DNA from: Amaranthus tricolor
Lineage: Eukaryota; Streptophyta; Magnoliopsida; Caryophyllales; Amaranthaceae
DNA: 64,000 bases
NCBI RefSeq assembly: GCF_026212465.1
Contig: NC_080060.1
Location: forward strand, 14,501,992-14,565,991
Direction: 5' to 3'
The position numbers and the translations under genes were made by a program. The notes beneath the pieces were generated by a model that was not told the origin of the DNA, did not search any database, and was given only the letters and a program-made list of their open reading frames with translations. Positions within the stretch are counted from its first letter, which is position 1. The number at the start of each line of letters is the position of its first letter. Shown in pieces: positions 36,510 to 49,400 of the stretch.

Positions 36510-37010
36510 AGGAGCATAGTGATGAGATCTATGGGGTGTTCAAGGGTTGGATGATTATGGCAAAGAAGAAAACCGGGAAGCAAAGTGGTTTTGGTGGATG
36601 TATGAGATGTGGATGGATCGTAAGAATGGTTATTATTCTACATGGTTTGGCTCAATATTCGTTGTGGTTACAAGTGGGAATAGGTGAGATGTTGGATGCC
36701 AGAGTGGGGAAGTTGGCACTTTACGAATACTCCAGAGTATAGTTCTTTGGGTGACATGGCTTATGCTTGTATGGGAAACGATTTTGAGTTACGAGTTAAG
36801 AAGGGTGTCTTCTTGGGAAACATGGGGAGGATCAAGAGGTACTTGTTTTGGGATCCTTGCACGTCAACATTCATGATTTTGGTTACCTTTGTAGAGTGTG
36901 CTAATCTCCGAGCTTGTGGTTCTTCTAGCGCCAAGAAGAAGGTAGAGATCGATAGCGGTGTTACTCTAGCTAAGGAGGATGAGGTTGATGATGTGTGTGC
37001 ACCTATGTAA
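36510..37010 (+). pseudogene. Copia integrase C-terminal remnant
   Basis: A frame reading DMAYACMGNDFELRVKKGVF, then LGNMGRIKRYLFWDPCT, corresponds to the FGC.AY...K...KA..C.FLGY..G.KGYRLWDP segment downstream of the copia integrase core. The catalytic DDE core is missing, and no reverse transcriptase follows. Confidence 0.6.
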
Positions 37011-37493
37011 GGTAGTGACATTCCTTTGTGTACCTTGAAGGAATGTGTATCATATTTATAAAGTGATATGATGGTTGAAGATGTCATGGAAATGATGGGT
37101 AGCAAAGTGTTACATCGAAGATGTGTCGACTTGTTTGATAGGCAAGCATTGGTGGAATGTGGTCTTATGTGTAGTCATGGGATGGTTTGCATTGATAGGA
37201 GGTTGTGAAATTTTCAAGACTTTGTAGCTTGGGGCTCGGTTGTCTTGGGTAGGGTGCTTGCTGCTATGGTTCCAATGGGGCTATGTTTGGAGTTGTGGTT
37301 GTCTTTGATCGGGGTTGTGTTTGAGCTTGGCTCAAACTCATTTGCTTAGTTTCATTTATTATGGGTTTACTCCCTTTAAGGGAGGGGCACCTCTTTGAGG
37401 TGATTTCATCTTGTTAATGGTTTTTTTTTTCCGAAGATGATTTGATTATGTTGTGTTTGGCGAAATTGAGATTATTTCGTTAAGGTGGAGATT

Positions 37494-37960
37494 TGTTATG
37501 GTGTGGCTCATAATCTCAATATGGTCTTGGTTTAGTGGAGTATGTTGTGCTTGGTTTAAATAAGCAAGTGAAGGCCTTGTTATGTCTAGCCTTATAAATA
37601 CTCCTTATCTTCATCATTTGTAGTTATTACATTGTAGTCAAGAGAGAGAAACATAAGTGAGATTAATCTAGAGAGAGAGTGAGAGCCACAAATTAGGGTT
37701 CTTGAGTGAATTGGAATTTTTCAATTATTCTTGTAATCTCTATAGTTTTTCATCTCCATTGTTAGAATTGATTAGTGTGTGTAATCAAGAACTAATCAAT
37801 ACAATTGTCTTCATTCTTTGGATGGGTTTTATAGTCTAATATTAATTTGATATTAGGATTTTCCCACCTTTCAATTTTTAGTCTGTTAGTTAGTTTTCTT
37901 TACATTTTGCAATTTTTATTATTCTTTGTATATTAGAATCTCCATTAAAAAGGAGCAACA
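37494..37960 (+). repeat. 3' LTR of the copia element
   Basis: Partner of 34541-35010 with scattered substitutions and a changed 3' end. Confidence 0.9.
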
Positions 37961-37965
37961 CATTC

Positions 37966-40130
37966 AATTCGTCAAAAAAAATGAGTAATTGTTACAATTT
38001 TAACTCGAGTTGCATTTTCTTGGCTAATTTGGTTATTTTATTTTCTCTAGCTCCTGTCCTTCATTTAATAATTTCGGCTAATTAAATCATGTAATACGGC
38101 ATTGCGGCATTTGTGAAGATTCTTATTTCTTAATTAAGTAAAAATATCGTCTTAAATGAGTGTACCCATTAATTAATTAAATCATAAGAAAATCATCAAC
38201 TTAAATGGTATTACATATTTGGGGTGGAGAGTAATGTCCCACTCAATAAATTTGTTCTAGTTTTGCAAGTGTTTTAACTTCTGAAGACTGTTGCATATTT
38301 GCTAGGTTTGGTTGTGGGGTCTAATTTGGAATGGGATAGGCAACTCAAATAAAGGATCTTGATTCGTACGTTGTGAATATCCCAGTCCATTATAACAATA
38401 AATGAGTATCCTTGTTTTTTTTAAATTACTGGTAGGTCGTGAGGAGGACATGATTAATCAAAAAATAACCATGAGAATAGTGGAGTAATAAAACAGATGT
38501 TAAAAAGCTTTCATCAACCACTAGCTTAACCTTACTTGAGTTGGTTTTTTGATATAATATCAAAAGTCAACTTGACAGAAGGGAACTGTTTTGAATCTAA
38601 TCCACCCCTAATTTCAAGAGGAATAATTAACACCATATGTCATGTATTGTATTTATAAGTTTAGTCTAAAAACCTCTTTTATAAGAGGGTGTGATAAAGC
38701 TAATAACATATCTTTAAATTTAAACTATCAAATTAAATTTTTAATTGAGTTATTTGTTCAAATCTAATCCACCTATGGACAAAACATATTCGTTTTAGAG
38801 TTCATGTATGGTAGAAGCAAAAAATACAAAGAACCACTTAGGAAAATCCTTTTTAGTTATTTTGCATCCACTTTAAAATCCAAAGTGATAGTTTTTATAA
38901 CTTTAGATTGTAATGAAAGTGGCATTTTGAAACCAAAGTTACTATATTTAATTATAAAAATGTGTCTTTTAACCTTTAAGTTAATATTGTTTCAGTTATA
39001 TTGAAATTACATGTTTTGTCTTTTTATCTTTAAATTTGGTTTCATTATAACGAACTGTTACACTGTAAAATAGCATCATATAGGAATTTTTTAAATATAT
39101 AATAAAAATATTTTCTTTTTCAATTGAATTGAAATGCATAGAATTAGATTTAAATAAATGTAATATTGTTAAACATAACTAAATTCAAATTAATTTGTTA
39201 GTGAATATAATTACTTGTTTCTTAGGGTCTAAGTACAAACTTTTTTGGTGCGAGCTAATAGACTAAAAAAATGAGAGAGATAAAAAATAGAGTTGTCAAA
39301 ACAAACGAAAAAAACGAGTGCTACAAATACCAACCTAGAACCACTTACTGTATACATCTCAAAATTTACATTTTTCATCAAATATTAATAATTTAACTAT
39401 TAAAATTTAAGTTACAACCACTTACTCACCCCAAAAAATAGCAATAATTCAGAAATAAACGCGTGAACTTGTTTGAATATCATCAATTACACAATTACTA
39501 CAGACAGCATGCAGCAATACCCTCATTCTGACTCATCTGACCTTCCCAACTAAATTTATGTCCTTATATTTATCTTAATAAACTCACCAAAGTACTTTTC
39601 TTTTCTGAGTTTAGGAGTTTTTATTAAAAAACCAAAATTGTTTCAGTTGATTTGTACGGTAAATTTGATTGTTGATACTAAATGATGGTAATAAAAATGA
39701 TTTGTAATTTATGTACATTTCATCACCTAATACTTACCCCTTCAAATGATAATGAATTGCAATGAATTTTGTGTAGAATATGAGATAATTAAAGTACAAT
39801 AAGCATGACCATAAATTTGTTAATGCCATGTTTGAGAACGATGATTTCATTTGAAATTGACTTAAATTTATTGTTTGACAAATCAACAATTTTCAAATTT
39901 GAATTTGGATCAAATTTCACTATTGTTTTTAAAATAGTTAAAGTTGGGAATTTGAGAATGACTACCAAAATTTTGTCATTCTCAAATGCTTCATTTATGA
40001 TTTCATAATTAAAATCCATAATTTGAAATGAAATATTTGTTTTCAAATACTACATGAGATTTTCACATCAAATTTACACTAAATTTTTATTAACATATCT
40101 ACCATTTAATATCAACTATCAAATGGACAT
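37966..40130. other. Intergenic, no gene seen
   Basis: AT-rich. The stretch around 39655-39740 (aaatgatggtaataaaaatg) weakly resembles the edge of the Tourist-like MITE at 40134, so an older relative may lie here. Small open frames are chance. Confidence 0.4.
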
Positions 40131-40133
40131 TTA

Positions 40134-40424
40134 CGGCCCGTTTGGTAGGTGATAATAAACGATGGTAATAGGAATGAAAATTTAGTGTAATTTTGGTTGA
40201 AAAATCTCTTAACCATCCTGATGGCCATATTTGTCCAACTTCAATCATTTCATTTTCTTTATAAAATTCATTCCAATGCATTATCATTAGGAGAGATGGT
40301 ATTAGGTAGTAATAGAAATTTGTAAACAAAAATACATTTTTGTTATCAAAGTTTCTTTTGATAAAATTTTACACTATAAATCATTTCCATTACCATTATT
40401 TTGTACCACTAACCAAACGCGTCG
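40134..40424. mobile_element. Tourist-like (PIF/Harbinger) MITE
   Basis: 291 bp. The left end cggcccgtttggtaggtg and the inverted right end cgacgcgtttggttagtgg pair imperfectly and remain similar for about 40 bp (both contain atggtaat.g.aatga). TTA flanks both sides (40131-40133, 40425-40427), the duplication typical of PIF/Harbinger. Non-coding. Confidence 0.75.
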
Positions 40425-40716
40425 TTAATATTTACAAACATTGGGTCAAATTATAGGGTTAATTTGTTTCCATGTCGCTATAAGCCGTTGATGCTTGGCA
40501 AAAATAAGGCTTTGGCGATATGGCAATATAAGGGAGTTATGACCCATCAATTGGACATGAACACATGGTAGTGTGGCATTACATGTGGCTTTTTTATATT
40601 TAATTTTTAAAAATTTAACCTTCGTGTAAATAGCTTTTATTATCGTTTTATAAATATAACTGATTAAATTATTTAAATATAAAAATAATAAATCTTAATA
40701 ATTCAATCATTCATAC

Positions 40717-41600
40717 AATACTATAAAGGAACTGTAAAATTTCAAATGTCGCTTTTATAGAGCTTTGCCAACAGAATCACTTTTATAAGTTTAAATATGA
40801 TTGTGTGACATTTAAAAAAATTTTATTACATTAATTATGATTTTTAGTATTAAAGGTAAGTTTTCAAAAAGATTTTATTAGATCAATCGTATAAAACTAA
40901 TGAAAATCTTTTTGAAAATTTTACATTGTGATGCATGATTCAGTGAATTTGTGGCGATCATCATATTATATCATTATACAATACTATAATAGAACTGTAA
41001 AATTTCGAATGGCGTTTTTATAAAGCTTTGCTAAATAAAGCATTTTTATGGGTTAAAATGTGATAGTGTGATGTTTAAAAATATTTTCTTACATTAATTA
41101 TTTTAATTTTTAAAGGTAAGATTTTATTAGATCAAACACATAAAATTAATTAAAATCTTTTTAAAAACTTTACATTGCGATGCATGATTCATTGATTTTA
41201 GGGCAACAAATAATAGTTTGGTTATAAAATATTCACTATTTTATATAACAATGTATATCTTTTATAATCATATCATACAATATATAAAACAACGGTAAAA
41301 TTCTAAGTGGCGCTTTTATAGAGCTTTGTCATATGGAGTGTTTTTACAAGTTAAAATATGATTATGTGACATTTAAAAGATTTTATTATATTAACTATGA
41401 TTTTAAGTATTAAAGATAAGTTTTCAAAAGAATTTAATTAGATAAAATATGTAAAACTAATTAAAATATTTTTAAAAACTTTACATAGTGATGCATGTTT
41501 CATTGATTTTGTGGCAACAAGTAATATTTTGGTTATAAAATATTAACCATATATTTTAAATAACAATGTATATCTTTTACTTCATGATATAAACTATTTT
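40717..41600. repeat. Diverged tandem repeat, block 1 (three units)
   Basis: Units of about 260-310 bp start near 40717, 40980 and 41270. Each contains variants of gcttttatagagctttgcc, ttttattacattaattatga and ttacattg(t/c)gatgcatgatt. Sequence has drifted by many substitutions and indels. Confidence 0.85.
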
Positions 41601-41604
41601 ATCT

Positions 41605-42220
41605 ATTTTAAAAAATTTCAATGTTATAGATATTATTAAATTTGTTGGAAAATGACAAATAATATATTCTAATAGCTTTATCATATATTTCAATTTTGTT
41701 GAGAATGAGTCAATTATTGAATTATGTGGACAATAATTTTGCAAGCTTGTTGATTACAACACAATTTTTTTTTCAAAATTGTTATTTTCACAAAAATAAT
41801 TTCAATTAAAAAATTATTAGGTTGTTATAAAAACTTATACCAATTATTACATTTTATTAATATTATAATTTGATTACTATAAGTGCAATTGCATTTTTCT
41901 ATAAAATTTATATTTATATTCACTTTCATACTAACAAACTTCGTACGTTTTTGTAATCTAGTATCTAATGAACATTAATTTTATTTACTACTAAAGATGT
42001 TTATAGGCGAATTTGGGCAACAAGTTAGTCGATTAGACATGCTTATAAAAATATGTCAGCAAGCTCAATTTTTCAAAGTCCCGCTTGCCTTTGCAGATCT
42101 TTTTTTGTCACTATCCGACTATTTTCTTAGCGAGTGGGACCCACAGGTAAACAAGCACTATCAAAATAAAAAACTAAAAATAATATGTATAAGACAGGGA
42201 GCAATAAGAGCACTTGGGAC
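41605..42220. other. Spacer with an unexplained short coding-like stretch
   Basis: AT-rich up to 41990. Then 41997-42148 is open and balanced in composition (EFGQQVSRLDMLIKICQQAQ, then PLAFADLFLSLSDYFLSEWD) and is followed by a splice-donor-like caggtaaac. I do not recognise it. It could be a captured exon of a host gene. Confidence 0.3.
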
Positions 42221-42917
42221 TAGGGATGCAAACGAGGCGGGGCGGGGCGGGGATTGGAATTCACATCCCCGTCCCCATCTGTTAATGCAATATCCATCCC
42301 CGTCCCCATCCCCACGGCAGGTATAATTTTTTTCCCTGTCCCCTCCCCGATGGGTTTGTACCTAAAACCATCCCCGCCCCACCACCCATCTGGGTATCCA
42401 TCCCCGTCTAATACCCATTTTTCCCGCCCCACCACACGTCGAATCCCCGCTTAATACCCATCTCTGTGCCACATATTTATATTCAATCATTTGGTCCTTA
42501 AAACCCATAATACATATCCAAACTCCAAAGTCTCAAACAAACACACATCCAAAGTCTCAAACAATTACATATCCAAAGTCTCAAACAAACACATATCCAA
42601 AGTCTCAAACAAACACATAACCAAAGTCTCAAACAAATATACATGTCTAAAACAAAAGTATTTCAACATCAACTCAAAATCATCCAAAGTAAATCAATCC
42701 AAAGTTCCAAAAATTTGTACATATCTTGAGGCGGGGCGAGGGGGGATGGGGCGGGTATCACCTAAAACCCATCCCCATCCCCATCCCCATCCCCGCGGTG
42801 GGTATGAATTTTATACCCGTACCCGCTCCATGACCCATCAAACCGAGACCCATCCCCGCCTCGATAGGGCGGGGATGGTGCGGGTCTCCTATTAGACCCG
42901 GCCCGCTTGCATCCTTA
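42221..42917. mobile_element. Non-autonomous hAT element with 8 bp TSD
   Basis: 697 bp. The left end tagggatgcaaacgaggcgg and the inverted right end taaggatgcaagcgggccgg match. The perfect 8 bp duplication cttgggac flanks it (42213-42220, 42918-42925). Subterminal parts are rich in ccccgtccccatcc-type runs and their inverse ggggatgggg. The centre is an AT-rich minisatellite. No transposase. Confidence 0.88.
42524..42645 (+). repeat. 24 bp minisatellite in the hAT element
   Basis: Five to six tandem units of tccaaagtctcaaacaaac followed by acata-type spacers. It is regular enough to give an artefactual open frame of repeated KVSNKH. Confidence 0.9.
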
Positions 42918-43113
42918 CTTGGGACCTAACCAACCCTAGCACGCTTTTATAGAGTTCAAAATATTTATAAAAATCAGTAGCATAATGAAATTTATTTTAT
43001 TTTGAAATTTGAAATATTTATAAAAATCATTTAAATTTTAAATAAAATAAATTTTGAAAGAAATTTTAAATATTTTAGAATGATATAATCATATCATATT
43101 ATATCATATCATA

Positions 43114-43865
43114 TAATACTATAAAGGAACTAAAATTTTCCAAATGGTGATTTTATAGAGTTTTGCCAAATGAAGAATTTTTACAACTTAAAATGCAATG
43201 GTGTGATATTTGAAAGATTTTATTACATTAGTTAAGATTTTAAGTATTAAACGTAAATTTTCTAAAAGATTTAATTTCATCAAATCATACAATCATTTAA
43301 TCATCATATCATATAGTATAAAAGAATTGAAAAATCATCATACTATACAATAAACATACAATACTATGTACAAACGAACTGAAAAATTTCAAATGGTGAT
43401 TTATAGCCAAAAGGAGCATTTTTACCTGTTAAAATATGATTGTGTGATAATCAAATTATTTTATTACATTAATTATGATTTTATGTATTAAAGATAAGTT
43501 TTCAATACTATGTACAATTACAAACGAACTGGAAAATTCTAAATGGTGACTTTATAGAGTTTTGCCAAATGGAGCATTTTTACAGGTTAAATTGTGATTA
43601 TGTGATGTTCAAAAGATTTTATTACATCAATCATAATTTTAAGTATTAAATGTACGTTTTCAAAAAGATTTATTGAATCAAATTTAATAATCATTCAACC
43701 ATACAATACCATAAAAAACTGAAAAATCATACAATACTATAAAAAGAAATGAAAATTTCTTATTGGTGATTTTATAGAGTTTTGTCAAATAAAGATTTTA
43801 TACAGATTGAAATGTGATTGCGTGATATTTAAAAGATTTTATTACATTAATTATGATTTTAAGTA
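43114..43865. repeat. Diverged tandem repeat, block 2 (four units)
   Basis: Units start near 43114, 43369, 43505 and 43731. They share gattttatagagttttgcc, gagcatttttacaggttaaa and ttttattacattaattatga with block 1 but are shorter (about 130-255 bp). Block 2 is separated from block 1 by 1.5 kb that includes the hAT element. Confidence 0.85.
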
Positions 43866-43904
43866 TCATACATTATTTCTATGAATATGTATACTTACAC
43901 ACAC

Positions 43905-44193
<289 letters not shown>

Positions 44194-44347
44194 CAAATAG
44201 ATATATGACTATATACCAAATAAAAAAGCGGAGAATATACAAAAGTTTAGACTTGGTGTGATCCCGAGCTAAGAATCTGCTAGATAGGCCACCAGCCCAT
44301 ACAAAAAACTACTCACAGGCACCCACGCCTATTAGGAACTCTCCCAG

Positions 44348-45589
44348 TGTAATATCCGAGATATTTTTTAAAACAAATAATAAATAAATAAAAGTAAAAT
44401 TAAATTAAAACACAGGAAAATAATTAATTAATATTCTAAAATTTAGAAAATTTAAACAAAATAATAAATTTGTTAAAGAAATTATACGTTTAACACTAAA
44501 AAAAAAGAAACAAATTAAGTTTAAATAAAATAAATACATAAAATAAAATAAGAAAAAAAAAACCCAAAAATTTAGGAGTATTTTTAATATAAAAAAATTA
44601 ATTCAATTTGAAAAACTCATTTACATGGTTACTTAAAAAAAATTCAAAATTAAACTTCCTTCATCCACTTCCTAAAATAACTCCTCATTTAACTTCATTA
44701 TTCTTTCCACTCTTCCTTCTAATTCTAACCAACATTATATCTCTATTATAAATTAAGCAATTTACTCTTTAAATTATTTCACCATATTAATTTTCTTTCT
44801 TCTCCTTCTTATTATTTTTCTCTCATTAACCATTTTTTTTTTCTTTCTATACACCTATTATCAATTTTTTTTCTCCTTTATAGTATTTTATTTTTAATCT
44901 TTAGCCATTATCTATCTACAATTACAAACAACAATTATACATTTAATATCAAATTCGTAGACGAAGACTACTAGGAACGTACTATAAATAGACTCAAAAT
45001 TCTTAATTTTAATCTTCTGATTAATTATTCCGAATTTTCAATTCAAATTTTTAATACTTTGATCATCCATTTCAAACCATCTTTAATTCCTAAACCTTTT
45101 TCGATTTTGTAATTTCTTTCAAATATTAAACTTTAAAATAATATTTTGTTTAAAATCTTTTTATAAGCACTAAAATATTATTTTATTATTTTATAGTACG
45201 AAAAGTAAAATTTATTATTAAATTCACGGTTTTGTAAAACGTTACGTTTTAACTTTCTTCCTTAAACTAACATTACTACTTATTATTTTAACCTTATAAT
45301 TTTAATTTAATTATTTTATACATAAAAATGAGTCGAATTTTTATTATTAACATTAAGTATAGTTAAAGCAAAATTTTTTAAGTAAACTACATATTTTCAT
45401 GATCAAATTTTCCCATTATTTTAAAGTATATTCACTTGTACATATTAGAACAAAAATTTGATGAACCAAAATCCTTTCTCTAGTAACCCATGATGTTCTT
45501 CACTTACACAAGCTATCATCATTTCCTTACACAAGCTAACTTTCTTCTACATTCCAAACTCTTACATATTCACTTACACACTCTAAATC
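44348..45589. other. AT-rich left part of the putative solo LTR
   Basis: No coding region. Near 45490-45585 the tract cttacacaagctaactttct repeats in variants and continues across the gypsy insertion at 51571. Confidence 0.4.
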
Positions 45590-46443
45590 TGATGTGTAAA
45601 CAAGATGAGAAACCTTGTTACAAAATGATAAGTTAAAGGGGTCACACGTTTTTTGATATATTTTTTAGTATGATCAGATTAGTTAGGGGAACTCTCACTC
45701 TAAACTTGAGGATATAACAAGGAGGAACACTCACTCACTTGTTTGGGTGTAGCTTAGATTAGGGAACTCTCACCAAATCGTCAACTACAAGCTCTAGTTT
45801 TAAGAACTCTCACTAAAACTCTAACTCTTCAAATTTGGAACACTCAAATTTGGACAATTAAAATTGACTAAACACAAGTCAAGTTCAATAAACAAAACAC
45901 ACGTTTTTCTTTGGAAAATTTCTGGATGGATTTTCATTGATAATCAGCATGCTATTTATAGACTTAGTACACCCACTAATTGCCTTTACAACTTCCCTAA
46001 TTAATAGCAACAAAACAAAATAAAATGCTGAAAATAAAAAGGTGATTAAAGGGCTCATAACCGTCCACTTTAATCCCCATTACAAACCCTTTGAATTCCA
46101 AGACTGATTGGAATTAATTCCCATCAATGAGAGTAAAATCCAGCTTTAAACATGACCCTTTGTATTCCAAGGCTGATTTGAAGTTAATGAGATTAAAAAC
46201 CAGCTTTAAACATGGCCCTTTGTATTTAAAGCTGTTTGGAATTAATTCCTTGTAATTGAAGTCTTTAAGGAAGAATCCAACTAACTTAATCTGTAATTAG
46301 TCATGCTCAGCAAAGTGCAACCATTTGAGGAACTATACGGACCATGCATACTAAGATCATAATAAGACTTGGACAAAATTAATTCCCTTGCTTTGGATTG
46401 GACTTAGACATCTTGGACATTCGTATCTTGACCATCTTGGTCA
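45590..46443 (-). repeat. 3' LTR of the gypsy element
   Basis: 854 bp. Sense-strand TATA signal ctataaatagcatg (plus-strand complement at about 45950-45963). The last 40 bases of the polyprotein frame lie inside this LTR. Confidence 0.95.
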
Positions 46444-49400
46444 TCCTCCTCTTCTTCAAAGGGAATTGCCCTCAATTCTTCATCATCATAGTATGGTGCA
46501 AGATCTCCCACATTAAACGTGCTAGAGACGCCATGCCTTCCACCCAAATCAACCTTGTATGCATTGTCATTGATCTTTTCCACTACTTCAAATGGACCTT
46601 CAGCTCTTGGCATGAGCTTGTTTTTCCTTTGACTAGGAAACATTTCTTTCCTCATGTAAATCCACACTAAGTCACCAACTTCAAAATTCTTCACGTTTCT
46701 AACCCTCTTGTTGGCTTGCTTCTTGTAAATCTCATTGGCCTTTTCAATATTCTTCCTCACTTCCTTGTGAATCTTGACCATGAACTCAGCTTGTTCCTTA
46801 GCACCTCCATGCACAAACTTATCTTGAGGTAGAGCAATAAGATCAATAAGAACATAGAGATTAACCCCGTAGACTACTTCAAAAGGTGAATACTTTGTAG
46901 TAGCACTAGGAGTCCTATTGTAAGCAAACTCGGCATGAGCAAGCTTAACATCCCAATCCTTGGTGCTCTTACTAACCAATGTTCTAAGTAAAGAACCAAG
47001 AACTCTATTCACCACCTCAGTTTGACCGTCGGTTTGTGGATGATGTGATGTAGAAAACAACAACTTAGTTCCCATGAGACGCCATAATGACTTCCAAAAA
47101 TGACTTAGGAACTTAGTATCACGATCGGACACAATGGTGCGTGGCACCCCATGAAAACGAACTACTTCTTCAAAGTACAACTTAGCCACTTTCATAGCAT
47201 CCTCGATTTTATGACAAGGAATGAAATGAGCCATCTTTGAGAACCTATCAACAACCACCATGATTGAATCTTTACCCCTTTGAGTTCTAGGTAAAGCTAC
47301 AATAAAATCCATACTAATATCTTCCCAAGGTCTCTCGGGAACTGGCAAAGGCTTGTAAAGACCCTTATGGAACACCATCTTTGCCCTTTGACAAGTAGAG
47401 CAACGACTAACCACATGATGAACCGTGGCTAACATCTTTGGCCAATAAAAGTGAGCTTGAAGAAGCTCCATTGTCTTTTGAATCCCAACGTGACCAGCCA
47501 GACCTCCTCCATGAACTTCATGAATCAACAAACATCTAATTGGACACTTAGGAATGCATAATCTATTTCCCTTGAAAAGAAAACCATCATGTAAGGAAAA
47601 TAAATCATAAACTCCATCGACACATTTCTTCAAAATGGTCTTAAAATCTTCATCTTCTTTGTAGTACTCTTTGATCAACTCAAACCCAAGAATCTTGGCT
47701 TCAACAACACCAAGTAAATTATGCCTTCTAGATAAGGCATCCGCAACAACATTTGCCTTTCCACTCTTGTATTTGGATGAAAAGTTAAATGTTTGAAGAA
47801 ATTCTACCCATTTTGCATGCCTTGAATTCAACTTCTTTTGCCCATGAATAAACCTCAAGGACTCATGATCAGAATGAAGTATGAACGGTTGTGGCCTCAA
47901 ATAATGTGACCAATGATCTAGAGCTCTTACCATTACATAGAACTCTTTATCATAGGTGGAATAATTCAGCTTGCCTTGACTCAACTTCTCACTAAAGTAA
48001 GCAATTGGACGCCCCTCTTGAATCAACACGGCACCAATCGCTTTCCCACTTGCGTCACATTCAACTTCAAATGGCTTTGAGAAATCTGGGAGTGCTAGGA
48101 TAGGTGTGTTGCACATCTTCTCTTTGATTTCTTCAAATGCCTTTTGAGCTTGTGGAGTCCATTCAAATGAACCCTTCTTTGTGCACTCGGTTATGGGAGC
48201 CATGAGAGTGCTAAAATGCCGAATGAACCTCCTATAAAAGGAAGCTAGCCCATGGAAAGAACGGACCTCCGTGAGTGTTTTAGGACTAGGCCATGATTGA
48301 ATTGCTTCAACCTTGCTTGGATCAACCTTCACGCCATCACCTGAAACTATGTAACCAAGAAAAGTGACCTCATATAACATAAAATCACATTTTTCAAGTT
48401 TTCCATACAATTTTTACTTTCTCAAAATAGTAAAAACTTGAAACAAATGTTCCAAATGTTCATTCTCATCTCAACTGTAAATAAGGATATCATCAAGGTA
48501 CACCACCACGAACTTGCCAAGAAATGACCTTAACACTTCGTTCATCAATCTCATGAAAGTGCTAGGTGCATTAGTAAGACCAAACGGCATCACGAGCCAT
48601 TCATACAACCCATGCTTTGTTTTGAAGGCGGTCTTCCATTCATCCCCTTCCCTCATTCGAATCTGATGGTAACCACTTCTCAAATCAACTTTTGAGAACA
48701 CCTTCGAACCACTTAACTCATCAAGCATGTCATCAAGTCTAGGAATTGGAAACCTGTACTTGATAGTAACATTGTTAACAGCTCTACTATCAATGCACAT
48801 ACGCCAAGTACCATCTTTTTTTGGAACCAAAAGAGCAGGAACAGCACACGGACTCATAGACTCACGCACATAACCCATGCCCATCAACTCTTCTATTTGA
48901 CGTTGTAACTCCTTAGTTTCTAAAGGGTTACATCTATAGGCAGGTTTATTTGGTAAAGGTGCGCCTGGAATGAGATCAATTTAATGCTCAATTCCTCTCA
49001 AGGGTGGTAACCCAATAGGTAATTCATCTAGAAAGACATCCTCAAAATCCTTATTCAATTGCGCCAACTTGGGATTTTGACTCACAAATTTTTCATGAAT
49101 TTCTTTTGAATACAACAAAAACAACTCTTCCTCACCATCAACTTCCCTCTCAAATTCTTTAAAAGACAACAAGGAAATTTCTTTGGATGGTTTTTGTGAA
49201 AACCGTGGGGGTGGTAAAGGGTGTAATTTTTTTTGTTTCCCTTGGTGAGTTATAGTGTATGTATTATGGTATTCATCATGAAATGATTTTCTATCCGTTT
49301 GCCATGGCCTACCAAGCAGAATATGACAAGCATCCATTGACACAACATCACACAATTGACTATCATGATAGGAACCAATAGAAAAACTAACCATACATTG

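Larger units (their letters stand above)
34541..37960 (+). mobile_element. Internally deleted Ty1/copia retrotransposon with TSD
   Basis: LTRs at 34541-35010 (470 bp) and 37494-37960 (467 bp) begin TGTTATGGTG and end TCTAACA or AGCAACA. Each carries a TATA signal (cttataaatactcc near 34640 and 37590). A 5 bp duplication CATTC flanks the element (34536-34540, 37961-37965). A tRNA-Met-type primer site (ttagtatcaagagc, 35012) follows the left LTR, and a purine tract (aaggtggagatt) precedes the right one. The interior is only 2.5 kb: gag, protease and part of integrase remain; reverse transcriptase and RNase H are absent. Confidence 0.9.

Noticed and set aside
42524..42645. Regular 24 bp repeats resembling a CRISPR array
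   Set aside because: Spacers are not unique, units are contiguous, the host is a plant, and the array lies inside a hAT element.
42220..42895. Open frames on both strands in the hAT element
   Set aside because: Composed of GC-rich subterminal words and minisatellite, with no protein motif.
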